From 66-474 sp051954935 (GTDB taxonomy: Bacteria; Pseudomonadota; Gammaproteobacteria; Xanthomonadales; Rhodanobacteraceae): a DNA stretch of 64,000 bases. Numbering within the stretch: position 1 is the stretch's first letter; each line of letters begins with the position of its first letter. Below the pieces are notes generated by a model, which did not search any database, was not told the origin of the DNA, and saw only the letters and a list, made by a program, of their open reading frames with translations. This document shows positions 55,629 through 63,893 of this stretch, piece after piece. The DNA is taken from the NCBI GenBank assembly GCA_051954935.1, contig JBQCHG010000017.1:4452-68451 (forward strand), read 5' to 3'. The position numbers and the translations under genes were made by a program.

Positions 55629-57284
55629 ATGCGCACGCGATTGCTGTTTCCCGCCCTCACCTGCCTTGCGCTGGCCCTGCCCGCGGCCGCCCAGCAAGAC
55701 GTGAACCTGCCCAATCTCGGCAGTTCAGCGGCCGGGCTGATCTCTCCGCAGGAGGAGACAGCCTATGGCGAGAGCATGTTGCGCGAACTGCGCTCGATGA
55801 ACCAGGTGCTGGACGACCCGCAGGTGGATGCCTACATGCGCTCGCTGGGCTATCGGCTGGTCGCAGCCAGCGCCGATCCCGGTCAGCACTACACCTTCAC
55901 CGTGCTCCGCGACCCGGACATCAATGCCTTCGCCGCGCCGGGCGGCTACATCTTCGTCAACTCCGGCCTGATCGCCACGACCGCGAACGAGAGCGAACTG
56001 GCGGCGGTGATCGCGCACGAGCTGGCGCACATCAGCCAGCACCATCTCGAGCGCGCCTTCGAGGATGCGAAGAAGAAGGCGCCGCTCTACGCGCTGGCCA
56101 CCCTGGGCATGCTGATTGCGGCAGGCGGTTCCAGCCAGAGCGCGGGCCCGGGCATCCTCACCGCCGGCATGGGCCTGATGCAGCAGGAGCAGATCGATTT
56201 CACACGCAAGGACGAGGCGGAAGCCGATCGCGTCGGCATCGGCACGTTGGCGAAAGCCGGTTTCGATCCGGACGCCATGGCCGATTTCTTCAACCGGATG
56301 GCGCGCACGCTCAGGCCCGGCGGCGGCGATGGCGGCGACTACTCCGGCGATGCGCCGCCGTTCCTGCAAACCCATCCTGTCACCAGCGAGCGCATCGCCG
56401 AAGCCAAGGCGCGCGCGCACGTGATCGAGGAGCAGAGCCGCAACGTGCCGCAACTTGCATCCGCCGCGTCGGTGGACAATCTCTCGCTGCTTCCGTTCGT
56501 CAAGAACCCCGGGGCGCTGCTGAATGCACCGCGCATGGAAGAAAATAGCGAATACCCGCTGATCCGCGAACGCGTGCGCGTGCTCTCCGCGCAGGATTTC
56601 AACGACATGGTCGCCTATTACGCGCGCAACCTGGCGCGCGGCGGCGACTTCGTCACCCCCGCACACCGCTACGGCTACGCACTGGCGCTGCAGCGCGCCG
56701 GTCACGCGCAGAAAGCGGTGGATATCCTCACCGGGCTGCTCGCGGCCAATCCCGGCAGCAGCACGTTGCAATTGGGACTTGCCGATGCCGATCTCGCGGC
56801 CGGACATCGCGCCGAAGCGCTGCAACGCTACGCCAGCTTGAGCGCGCAATCCCCACGCAATCCGGCGATCGCGCTGGGTTATGCGCAGGCGTTGCTCGCG
56901 GACGGCAAGCCCGCCAGCGCGAAGCTCGCGCAGGAACAATTGAAGCCGCTGCTCAACGACGATTCGGAACCCGAGTTGTATCGCACCTACGGCCACGCCT
57001 CGCATCTCGCGGGTGACGATATCCGTGCCGGCGAAGCCTATGCGGATGCCACCTTCCTCTCGGGCCGTCCGCAGGATGCGCTCGGGCAGTTGCAGCGCCT
57101 GTCGGAACGCAAGGACCTGGACTACTACTCGCGCGCGCGAATCGAAGCCACCATCGCGCTGATCACGCCGATCGCGCTGGAGATGCAGCGGCGCAACCTG
57201 CCGCAGGCCGGCGACCAGCCGGACAGCGGCAGCAGCCAGCTGGGCTTCCACGCCTGCGGCGGGAGTTCGTGTCAGCAGTTCTGA
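55629..57284 (+). CDS. bepA: Periplasmic M48 metalloprotease / chaperone BepA
   Basis: A 551-residue protein. The signal peptide (1-21) is followed by the M48 protease domain with the zinc motif HELAH (130-134) and EAEADRVGI providing the third ligand. The C-terminal half (about 330-500) is a TPR array (RYGYALALQRAGHAQKAVDI and later repeats). BepA degrades or assists stalled LptD and BAM substrates. The end SSCQQF carries cysteines that could form a disulfide. A hairpin repeat starts four bases after the stop. Confidence 0.94.
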   Translation: MRTRLLFPALTCLALALPAAAQQDVNLPNLGSSAAGLISPQEETAYGESMLRELRSMNQVLDDPQVDAYMRSLGYRLVAASADPGQHYTFTVLRDPDINAFAAPGGYIFVNSGLIATTANESELAAVIAHELAHISQHHLERAFEDAKKKAPLYALATLGMLIAAGGSSQSAGPGILTAGMGLMQQEQIDFTRKDEAEADRVGIGTLAKAGFDPDAMADFFNRMARTLRPGGGDGGDYSGDAPPFLQTHPVTSERIAEAKARAHVIEEQSRNVPQLASAASVDNLSLLPFVKNPGALLNAPRMEENSEYPLIRERVRVLSAQDFNDMVAYYARNLARGGDFVTPAHRYGYALALQRAGHAQKAVDILTGLLAANPGSSTLQLGLADADLAAGHRAEALQRYASLSAQSPRNPAIALGYAQALLADGKPASAKLAQEQLKPLLNDDSEPELYRTYGHASHLAGDDIRAGEAYADATFLSGRPQDALGQLQRLSERKDLDYYSRARIEATIALITPIALEMQRRNLPQAGDQPDSGSSQLGFHACGGSSCQQF

Positions 57285-57288
57285 TTCC

Positions 57289-57339
57289 AGTGCGGTCAGG
57301 GATGACCGCTTTTTGACTCTGGCGGTCAAGGATGATCGC
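57289..57339 (+). repeat. Two hairpin repeats after bepA
   Basis: AGTGCGGTCAGGGATGACCG then CTT (57289-57311; stem GCGGTCA/TGACCGC), and a decayed second copy GGCGGTCAAGGATGATCGC (57321-57339). Confidence 0.7.
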
Positions 57340-57357
57340 GACCCGTCCGGGCTTCAA

Positions 57358-57377
57358 TTGTCATAGCGCTGTAACAT
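57358..57377 (+). promoter_or_regulatory. Pho box upstream of phoB
   Basis: TTGTCAT (57358-57364) and CTGTAAC (57369-57375) are the two PhoB half-sites spaced 11 bases apart, as in the CTGTCAT-N4-CTGTCAT consensus. A CTGTCAT half-site is also present on the opposite strand at about 57391. It predicts autoregulation of phoBR under phosphate starvation. Confidence 0.7.
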
Positions 57378-57420
57378 GCGCCCGCTGGAATGACAGTGTG
57401 ATGGCAACCCGGCGGAACGC

Positions 57421-58110
57421 ATGCGCAAACGCATCCTGATCGTCGAGGACGAGGCCTCGATCCGCGACATGGTCGCATTCGCGCTGCGTCGCGCGGACAT
57501 GGAGCCGCTGCACGCGGCCGATGCGCGTGCGGCCCAGCACGCGATCGCCGAGCAGATTCCCGACCTGATCCTGCTGGACTGGATGCTGCCCGGCACCTCC
57601 GGACTGGAACTCGCGCGCCGCCTCCGCCGCGAGGAAGCGACCCGCGAAATACCGATCATCATGCTGACTGCGCGCGGCGAGGAAATCGACCGCGTCAACG
57701 GGCTGGAAGCGGGCGTGGACGATTACGTGGTGAAGCCGTTCTCCACCCGCGAACTGCTGGCGCGGATCCGCGCGGTGCTGCGCCGTACGCAGGGCGACGA
57801 TGGCAGCGGTACCATCGAGATCGGTGCGCTGCGCGTGGACGGCCCGGCACATCGCGTGTACGCCAACGATGAGCCGGTGCAGATCGGCCCGACCGAATAC
57901 CGCCTGCTGCATTTCTTCGTGACCCACCCGGAGCGCGTGTATTCGCGCGCGCAGCTGCTCGACCATGTCTGGGGCGGCAGCGTGTACGTGGAAGAGCGCA
58001 CGGTGGACGTGCACATCCGTCGCTTGCGGCAGACGCTGGAGCCGCACGGCCTGGACGGAATGGTGCAGACCGTGCGCGGCACGGGCTACCGCTTTTCGGC
58101 CAGCGAGTAG
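57421..58110 (+). CDS. phoB: Phosphate regulon response regulator PhoB
   Basis: A 229-residue OmpR-family regulator. The receiver domain has the acidic pair ED (9-10), phospho-acceptor Asp53 in LLDWMLPGTSG and Lys in VDDYVVKPF. The C-terminal winged helix (about 135-227) has GPTEYRLLHFFVTHPERVYS and VDVHIRRLRQTL, both PhoB-like. A Pho box lies 44 bases upstream and phoR follows eight bases after the stop. Confidence 0.95.
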   Translation: MRKRILIVEDEASIRDMVAFALRRADMEPLHAADARAAQHAIAEQIPDLILLDWMLPGTSGLELARRLRREEATREIPIIMLTARGEEIDRVNGLEAGVDDYVVKPFSTRELLARIRAVLRRTQGDDGSGTIEIGALRVDGPAHRVYANDEPVQIGPTEYRLLHFFVTHPERVYSRAQLLDHVWGGSVYVEERTVDVHIRRLRQTLEPHGLDGMVQTVRGTGYRFSASE

Positions 58111-58118
58111 TCGCGCCG

Positions 58119-59171
58119 ATGGCCCGAAGCCCCGATCTTCCCCGCGCACGCCGGCTGGCGCGGCAGTTGCGCGCGTTGCGCGGCGCCGCCGGCATGCTCC
58201 CCGACGCGCTGGTGCTGCTCGACGCCCAAGGATGCATGCTCTGGAGCAACCATGCGGCCCAGCGGCTGCTTGGTCTCGACCGCGGCGATCGCGGAGCGCA
58301 TCTGAGCGAACGCCTGGGTTCGGCAATGGTCACGGCCTGGCTCGCTTCCGGCGGTCGCGAGGAACTGGACGAGGTGCCCGCGACGAATGCGCCCGATATC
58401 CATCTCTCGTTCTCGCTGATCCCGCTGTCCGACGGCCAACGCCTGCTGCTGGCGCGCGACATCAGCGCGCTGCTGCATCTGGAACAGGTGCGCCGCGACT
58501 TCGTCGCCAACGTCTCGCACGAATTGCGCACCCCGCTCACCGTCATCCACGGGTACCTCGAGCTGATCGAGCCCGAGGACGTGCCCCCGCTGGCGCCGAT
58601 CCTCGGCGAATTGCGCGCGCAATCCAAGCGCATGGGCCAGATCGTCGAGGACCTGCTCACGTTGTCGCGCCTTGAGACGCAGCAGCGCCTGAGCGAAGAG
58701 GAGGTCGAGATCGCGCCGCTATTTGCGACGCTCGGCAAGGAGGCCGAAGCGCTGAGCCAGGGTCGCCACGCGATCGCACTGGAAAATGCCGCACGTTGCA
58801 ACCTGCTCGGCTCGCCGCGTGATCTGCACAGCGCGTTCTCCAACCTGGTCAGCAACGCGGTGCGCTACACGCCAGCGGGCGGCCGCATCGAAATCCGCTG
58901 GCAACGAGATCGCAACGGCGGCGCGCGCTTCAGCGTGACGGACACGGGCTACGGCATTCCCGCGCAACACATCCCGCGCCTGACCGAGCGCTTCTATCGC
59001 GTTTCCTCCAGCCGCTCGCGCGAAACCGGCGGCACGGGCCTCGGCCTGTCCATCGTCAAGCACGTGCTGGCATTGCACCAGGCGCGGCTGGAAGTGGCCA
59101 GCGAACCGGGCAAGGGCTCGACCTTCGCCTGCGTGTTCGGGAAGGAACGCGTGCTGCCGCTCGCCGAATAG
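58119..59171 (+). CDS. phoR: PhoR-type sensor histidine kinase lacking membrane segments
   Basis: A 350-residue kinase: a PAS-like domain (about 25-115), HisKA with FVANVSHELRTPLTVIHGY (phospho-acceptor His134) and a HATPase (N-box LVSNAVRYTPAGG, G-boxes DTGYGIP and GGTGLGLSIV). It directly follows phoB, so it is PhoR by position. Unlike E. coli PhoR (431 residues with an N-terminal membrane anchor) it has only a basic, non-hydrophobic N-terminus. No in-frame extension joins it to phoB. It may reach the membrane through PhoU/PstB or act in the cytoplasm. Confidence 0.9.
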   Translation: MARSPDLPRARRLARQLRALRGAAGMLPDALVLLDAQGCMLWSNHAAQRLLGLDRGDRGAHLSERLGSAMVTAWLASGGREELDEVPATNAPDIHLSFSLIPLSDGQRLLLARDISALLHLEQVRRDFVANVSHELRTPLTVIHGYLELIEPEDVPPLAPILGELRAQSKRMGQIVEDLLTLSRLETQQRLSEEEVEIAPLFATLGKEAEALSQGRHAIALENAARCNLLGSPRDLHSAFSNLVSNAVRYTPAGGRIEIRWQRDRNGGARFSVTDTGYGIPAQHIPRLTERFYRVSSSRSRETGGTGLGLSIVKHVLALHQARLEVASEPGKGSTFACVFGKERVLPLAE

Positions 59172-59237
59172 CGAACCTTCTGCACGATTCAGCCGTGCTG
59201 CGTATCATTGGCACGCCTTTCCGCTGTTCCGGACGCC

Positions 59238-59966
59238 ATGAAACGAACCCTCCTGCGCTTCTGTGCTGCCGCCCTGCTCTTGTCGTCGCTCGCGTTCGCC
59301 GCTTCCGCCGCGCCGCCGGTGCCCGCTTCGACCGCCGCGACGCCCGCGGTCGTGCATCCGCAGGTGAAGCTGCACACCTCGATGGGCGACATCACCATCG
59401 AACTGTTTCCGGACAAGGCGCCGCGCACGGTCGCCAATTTCCTGCAGTACGTGAAGGACAGCTTCTACGATGGCACCGTGTTCCATCGCGTGATTCCCGG
59501 CTTCCTGGTGCAGGGCGGTCTCTACACGCGGCAGTTGACGCCCAAGCGCACTCGCCCACCTGTTCCGGATGAGGCAAACAATGGTCTCTCGAACCTGCGC
59601 GGCACAGTTGCCGCCGCGCGCGGACCGGATCCGGATTCGGCAACCGCGCAGTTTTTCTTCAACATCGTGGACAACCCTCGCTTGGACTACGTCGGCAACC
59701 AGAACGGAATGACCTGGGGCTACGCGGTCTTCGGCAAGGTCGTGGACGGCATGGACGTGGTGGACAAGATCGACAACCTGCCGACCGGCCCGCAAGGTCC
59801 GTTCGTTGGCGACGTGCCACGGCCGCTGCCTGTGATCGAAAGCGCCAAGGTGATCGGCGATGCCGCGCAACCGACCACCGAGCCGGTCTCGCCCTCGACC
59901 GGGCAGATCCCGGCGAACACGCAGCCTGCGAAGAAGAAAAAGAGCGCCGCGCCGGTGAAGCACTAA
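59238..59966 (+). CDS. Periplasmic cyclophilin-type peptidyl-prolyl isomerase
   Basis: A 242-residue protein. A signal peptide (about 1-25) precedes a cyclophilin domain (about 42-205): VFHRVIPGFLVQGG has the catalytic Arg, and ATAQFFFNIVDNPRLD the Gln/Phe core. WGYAVFGKVVDGMDVVDKI closes the domain. The last 30 residues are a Pro/Lys-rich tail (KKKKSAAPVKH). It assists envelope protein folding. The stop is adjacent to the lpxH start. Confidence 0.92.
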   Translation: MKRTLLRFCAAALLLSSLAFAASAAPPVPASTAATPAVVHPQVKLHTSMGDITIELFPDKAPRTVANFLQYVKDSFYDGTVFHRVIPGFLVQGGLYTRQLTPKRTRPPVPDEANNGLSNLRGTVAAARGPDPDSATAQFFFNIVDNPRLDYVGNQNGMTWGYAVFGKVVDGMDVVDKIDNLPTGPQGPFVGDVPRPLPVIESAKVIGDAAQPTTEPVSPSTGQIPANTQPAKKKKSAAPVKH

Positions 59967-60683
59967 GTGGCGACGCTCTTCGTCTCCGACCTCCACCTCG
60001 ACGATTCGCGCCCGCACATCGTCGAGTTGTTCGAGCGCTTCCTCGCGAACGAAGCACGCCATGCGGATGCGCTCTATATCCTCGGCGACCTGTTCGAGGC
60101 ATGGATCGGGGATGATGACGACGCGCCGTTGCCCGTGCGCGTCGCTTCGGCGCTGAAGGCGCTGAATGATTCCGGAGTGCCGATCTACTTCATCGCGGGG
60201 AATCGCGATTTCCTGCTCGGCGAGGAGTACGCGAGGCGCGCGGGCATGGCAATCCTGGATGACGGCACGATCGTCGATCTGTACGGCACGCCGACGCTCC
60301 TGCTGCACGGCGACACGCTCTGCACGGACGATGCAGCCTATCTCGCTTTTCGCAAGCAGGTGCGCGATCCGGCCTGGCAGCGGCGGTTCCTGTCGCGACC
60401 GCTTGCCGCGCGCCGCGCCTTCGCGCAAGAGGCACGCGATGCCAGCCGCGAACACGTTTCGCAAACCGCGATGGCGATCATGGACGTCAATCAGGGCGCG
60501 GTGGAAACCGCACTGCGCGACGCGCACGTCACGCGCATGATCCACGGCCACACCCATCGTCCCGCAATCCACGATTTCGAACTGGACGGACTCGCGCAAC
60601 GCATCGTGCTGGGTGACTGGTACGAACAGGGCTCCGTGCTGCGCGTGGGTTCGGACGCGGTCGAGCTTTCGGGGCTGAATTGA
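59967..60683 (+). CDS. lpxH: UDP-2,3-diacylglucosamine diphosphatase LpxH
   Basis: A 238-residue metallophosphatase of lipid A synthesis. Metal-binding motifs are FVSDLHLDDSRP, LGDLFEAWIGDD, GNRDFLLG, LLHGDTLCTDD and HGHTHRPAIH. The start is GTG at 59967, directly after the cyclophilin stop, as in the ppiB-lpxH pair of other gammaproteobacteria. Confidence 0.96.
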   Translation: MATLFVSDLHLDDSRPHIVELFERFLANEARHADALYILGDLFEAWIGDDDDAPLPVRVASALKALNDSGVPIYFIAGNRDFLLGEEYARRAGMAILDDGTIVDLYGTPTLLLHGDTLCTDDAAYLAFRKQVRDPAWQRRFLSRPLAARRAFAQEARDASREHVSQTAMAIMDVNQGAVETALRDAHVTRMIHGHTHRPAIHDFELDGLAQRIVLGDWYEQGSVLRVGSDAVELSGLN

Positions 60684-60696
60684 TCCGGAGAAACCC

Positions 60697-61308
60697 ATGC
60701 AACTGATCGGCCTGCTCGATTCCCCTTACGTGCGCCGCACCGCGATTTCGCTGCGCCTGCTCGGCATCCCGTTCGAACGCAAGGCGCTGTCGGTGTTCCG
60801 CGACTTCGACGCGCTACGCGCGATCAATCCGCTGGTGCGGGTGCCGACGCTGGTGTGCGACGACGGCACGCAACTGGTGGATTCCACGCTGATCATCGAC
60901 TACGCGGAAACACTGGCCGGGCGCCGGCTGATGCCGGACACGCCGGAGGCCCGTCGCCGTGCCCTGCGCTGGGTCGGCCTGGCGCTGGTGGTGTGCGAAA
61001 AATCCGCGCAGGTGTACTACGAACACCGTCGCGCGGCGAACCTGCAGGATGCGGACTGGATCGCGCGCGTGAGCGGACAATTGCAATCCGCCTGCGCCCT
61101 GCTGGAGCAGGAATTGCGCGGCGCCAGCGGGAGCGCATGGTTGTTCGGCGATGCGCTGACGCAAGCCGATATCACGCTGGCGGTCGCCTGGGGTTTTGCC
61201 CAGCTCGTCGCGGGGGAAGTCGTGCCGGCGGGCGGCTGTCCGAAGCTCGCGGCGTTCGCCGCGCGCGCCGAGCGCACGCCCGAATTCCTCGCGTTTCCGG
61301 TGAACTAG
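60697..61308 (+). CDS. Glutathione S-transferase family protein
   Basis: A 203-residue protein with a thioredoxin-like N-terminal domain (MQLIGLLDSPYVRRTAISLR; RVPTLVCDDGTQLVDSTLII is the glutathione cis-Pro and Ser-Thr site) and a helical C-terminal domain (about 88-200). A Ser is at the catalytic position. It resembles the YibF/zeta-like bacterial subgroup. Substrate unknown. GGAG lies upstream of the ATG. The TAG stop overlaps the end of element A. Confidence 0.87.
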   Translation: MQLIGLLDSPYVRRTAISLRLLGIPFERKALSVFRDFDALRAINPLVRVPTLVCDDGTQLVDSTLIIDYAETLAGRRLMPDTPEARRRALRWVGLALVVCEKSAQVYYEHRRAANLQDADWIARVSGQLQSACALLEQELRGASGSAWLFGDALTQADITLAVAWGFAQLVAGEVVPAGGCPKLAAFAARAERTPEFLAFPVN

Positions 61309-61421
61309 GAACCTCTGAAGAAGCGTCGCGAGCGAAGCTGCCATCCATGGCAGAAATGCTCCGTGGTTGCGCGTCGCCGGCGCGCAAGATGCCGAGCGCA
61401 GCAGCTTATTCAGAGGTTCCT
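61307..61421 (-). repeat. Inverted-repeat element A (115 bp) between gst and radA
   Basis: AGGAACCTCTGA (61307-61318) and TCAGAGGTTCCT (61410-61421) are perfect inverted ends. The inside has GCGTCGCGAGCGAAG (61323-61337), a GCCATCCATGGC hairpin and TGCCGAGCGCAGCAGC (61390-61405), shared with B and C. Both ends run into genes: the left holds part of the gst stop, the right holds the radA stop and its last four codons. Confidence 0.85.
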
Positions 61422-62809
61422 TGGACCGCGCCGGACGCGGCAGCAATCGCATCGCACAGCCGCTCCACCGCGATCACTTCAAGCTCGCCGACGCGCGATT
61501 TCTTGGGCGCATTCGCCCTCGGCACGATCGCGCGACGGAAGCCGTGCTGCGCGGCTTCCTTCAGGCGTTCCTCGCCATTCGGAACCGGGCGGATTTCGCC
61601 GGACAGGCCGACCTCGCCGAAGGCAACGGTCTTGTCCGGCAGCGGACGGTCGCGAAACGACGAAAGCACGGCCAGCAGCACCGGCAGGTCGGCCGCGGTT
61701 TCGCCCACGCGGATGCCGCCGACCACGTTGACGAACACGTCCTGGTCGTAAACGGCAGCATTGCCATGGCGATGCAACACGGCCAGCAGCATCGCAAGGC
61801 GATTTTGTTCCAGTCCAAGTGCCACGCGGCGCGGATTGCCGAGCGAAGACTGATCCACCAGCGCCTGCACTTCCACCAGCAGCGGGCGCGTACCTTCGCG
61901 CGTCACCATCACCGCGCTACCGGAAGTCGGCTGCGGATGCGCGGAGAGGAAGATCGCGGAAGGGTTGGGCACTTCGCGCAGGCCCTTGTCCGACATCGCG
62001 AACACGCCGAGTTCATTCACCGCGCCGAAGCGGTTCTTGAACGCGCGCAGCACGCGGAAGCGCGAACCGGCCTCGCCTTCGAAATACAGCACCGCGTCAA
62101 CCATGTGCTCCAGCACGCGCGGGCCCGCGATGCCACCCTCTTTGGTCACATGACCGACGAGGAACACGCAGGTGCCGGTTTCCTTGGCGAAGCGCGTCAA
62201 CCGCGCGGCGGACTCGCGCACCTGCGAGACCGAGCCCGGTGCCGCGGTCAGCAGTTCGGTCCAGATGGTCTGGATCGAATCCACCACCAGCACGCGAGGC
62301 TTTTCCTTCTGCGCGTGTTCAAGGATGCGCTCGACGCAGGTTTCCGCCAGCGCGCGCAGCGGTTCCAGCGCGACCCCGAGCCGGCGCCCGCGCGCGGCCA
62401 CCTGCGCCAGCGATTCCTCGCCGGTCACGTACAGGCCCGGCAGCGAGGCGCCGAGCGCGCCGAGCGCCTGCAACAGCAACGTGGACTTGCCGATGCCCGG
62501 GTCACCGCCGACCAGCACCACCGAGCCTTCCACGAGGCCGCCGCCCAGCACGCGATCGAGTTCGCCGATCATGGTGACGTGGCGCGCTTCGTCCTCGTTC
62601 GCGATCGCAACGAGCGGCTGCACGCGCGCGGCGTCTGCGGCGCCCGCGTAACCGGTGTTGCGCGCGCCACCGGCAGCGGCGGCTTTCGCCGGCTGCACGA
62701 TGAATTCCGAAAGCGTGTTCCAGGCGCCGCAGGCCTCGCACTGGCCCTGCCATTTCGGGTATTCCGCGCCGCAATCGGCGCAGACGTAGGCGGTCTTGGC
62801 TTTGGCCAT
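61406..62809 (-). CDS. radA: DNA repair protein RadA
   Basis: A 467-residue protein. The N-terminal zinc finger is CADCGAEYPKWQGQCEACG; the RecA-like core has Walker A GGDPGIGKST (near 97) and the RadA motif FKNRFGAVNELG; a Lon-like C-terminal domain follows. It speeds branch migration in recombination. The ATG overlaps the alr stop by one base. The last residues, GTSE, and the TAA stop are encoded by repeat element A. Confidence 0.96.
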   Translation of the reverse strand: MAKAKTAYVCADCGAEYPKWQGQCEACGAWNTLSEFIVQPAKAAAAGGARNTGYAGAADAARVQPLVAIANEDEARHVTMIGELDRVLGGGLVEGSVVLVGGDPGIGKSTLLLQALGALGASLPGLYVTGEESLAQVAARGRRLGVALEPLRALAETCVERILEHAQKEKPRVLVVDSIQTIWTELLTAAPGSVSQVRESAARLTRFAKETGTCVFLVGHVTKEGGIAGPRVLEHMVDAVLYFEGEAGSRFRVLRAFKNRFGAVNELGVFAMSDKGLREVPNPSAIFLSAHPQPTSGSAVMVTREGTRPLLVEVQALVDQSSLGNPRRVALGLEQNRLAMLLAVLHRHGNAAVYDQDVFVNVVGGIRVGETAADLPVLLAVLSSFRDRPLPDKTVAFGEVGLSGEIRPVPNGEERLKEAAQHGFRRAIVPRANAPKKSRVGELEVIAVERLCDAIAAASGAVQGTSE

Positions 62810-63891
62810 CAGTGGCCGTCCTCCGCGAACAACACCCGCCGCGTCACGCCGCACGTCAGCTCGTACGAAATCGTGCCGGCGTGCCGCGCGACGGTTTCCA
62901 CCGGCAACTCCGGTCCCCACAGCGTCACCGTGTCGCCGACGCGGGCTGCGGGCGCACCGCGGAGGTCCAGCGTGATCAGGTCCATCGAGACGCGACCGAT
63001 GATCCACGCTTGCGCGCCGTTGACCCGCACCGGCGTACCCGAAGGCGCGCTGCGCGGATAACCGTCGCCGTAGCCGATCGCGGCCACGCCGACCGGCATG
63101 TCTTCTTCGCATTCGTAAGTCGAGCCATAGCCGACGTGCTCCCCGCGCTTGATCGCATTGATCGCGATCAGGCGGGTGGAGAGCGTCATGGCCGGGTGGA
63201 ATCCGAAATCCGCGCCGGTCTTTCCTTCCGCCACCGACAGCCCGTACAGCAGCCCGCCCACGCGCACCCAGTCGCCACGCGCAGCCGGCCAGCCCAGCAC
63301 GCCTGCGGAATTGGACAGCGCGCGCTCGGCGGAGAGCCCGCGGGTGGCATCATCGAAACACGCGATCTGGCGCGCGGTGAGGTCGTTGTCGAATTCGTCG
63401 CTCGATGCGAAATGCGTCATCAACACGATGCCGGGGTCCACACTCGGCATTGCGCGCAAGCGCGCGTGCAGTTCCGGCGCGCGTTCGGCGGGAAAACCCA
63501 GGCGGTGCATGCCGGTGTCCAGCTTCAGCCACACGCGCAGGCGCTGCGCGCTTTTCTCCGCGGCCAGGAGTTGCAATTGCGAATCATGGTGGATCACCGC
63601 TTCCAGCTCCAGCCGGCGCATCTCGGCGAGATCGCTCGCCGCATCCGGCCCGCTCAGCACCACGATGCGGTTGCGGTGCCCGGCCGCGCGCAGGCGCAAG
63701 CCGTCTGCGATCGAAGCCACGCCGAATGCATCGGCATCGGACAGCGCACGCGCGCAGCGTTCCAGCCCATGGCCGTACGCATCGGCCTTTACCACGGCCA
63801 TCACTTTCGCGTTCCCGCCGAGCGCACGGATGCGCGCGAGGTTCGCGCGCAGCGCATCGAGGTGGATGGTTGCAACCGCGCCGCGTGCCAC
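62809..63891 (-). CDS. alr: Alanine racemase
   Basis: A 360-residue PLP enzyme making D-alanine for peptidoglycan. VVKADAYGHG carries the PLP lysine, VWLKLDTGMHRLG the Arg/His site and GYGSTYE the catalytic Tyr; RVSMDLITLDL is the conserved substrate strand. The start is GTG at 63891, two bases after the dnaB stop. dnaB-alr order is common in gammaproteobacteria; radA directly after alr is more restricted. Confidence 0.95.
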   Translation of the reverse strand: MARGAVATIHLDALRANLARIRALGGNAKVMAVVKADAYGHGLERCARALSDADAFGVASIADGLRLRAAGHRNRIVVLSGPDAASDLAEMRRLELEAVIHHDSQLQLLAAEKSAQRLRVWLKLDTGMHRLGFPAERAPELHARLRAMPSVDPGIVLMTHFASSDEFDNDLTARQIACFDDATRGLSAERALSNSAGVLGWPAARGDWVRVGGLLYGLSVAEGKTGADFGFHPAMTLSTRLIAINAIKRGEHVGYGSTYECEEDMPVGVAAIGYGDGYPRSAPSGTPVRVNGAQAWIIGRVSMDLITLDLRGAPAARVGDTVTLWGPELPVETVARHAGTISYELTCGVTRRVLFAEDGH

Positions 63892-63893
63892 GG

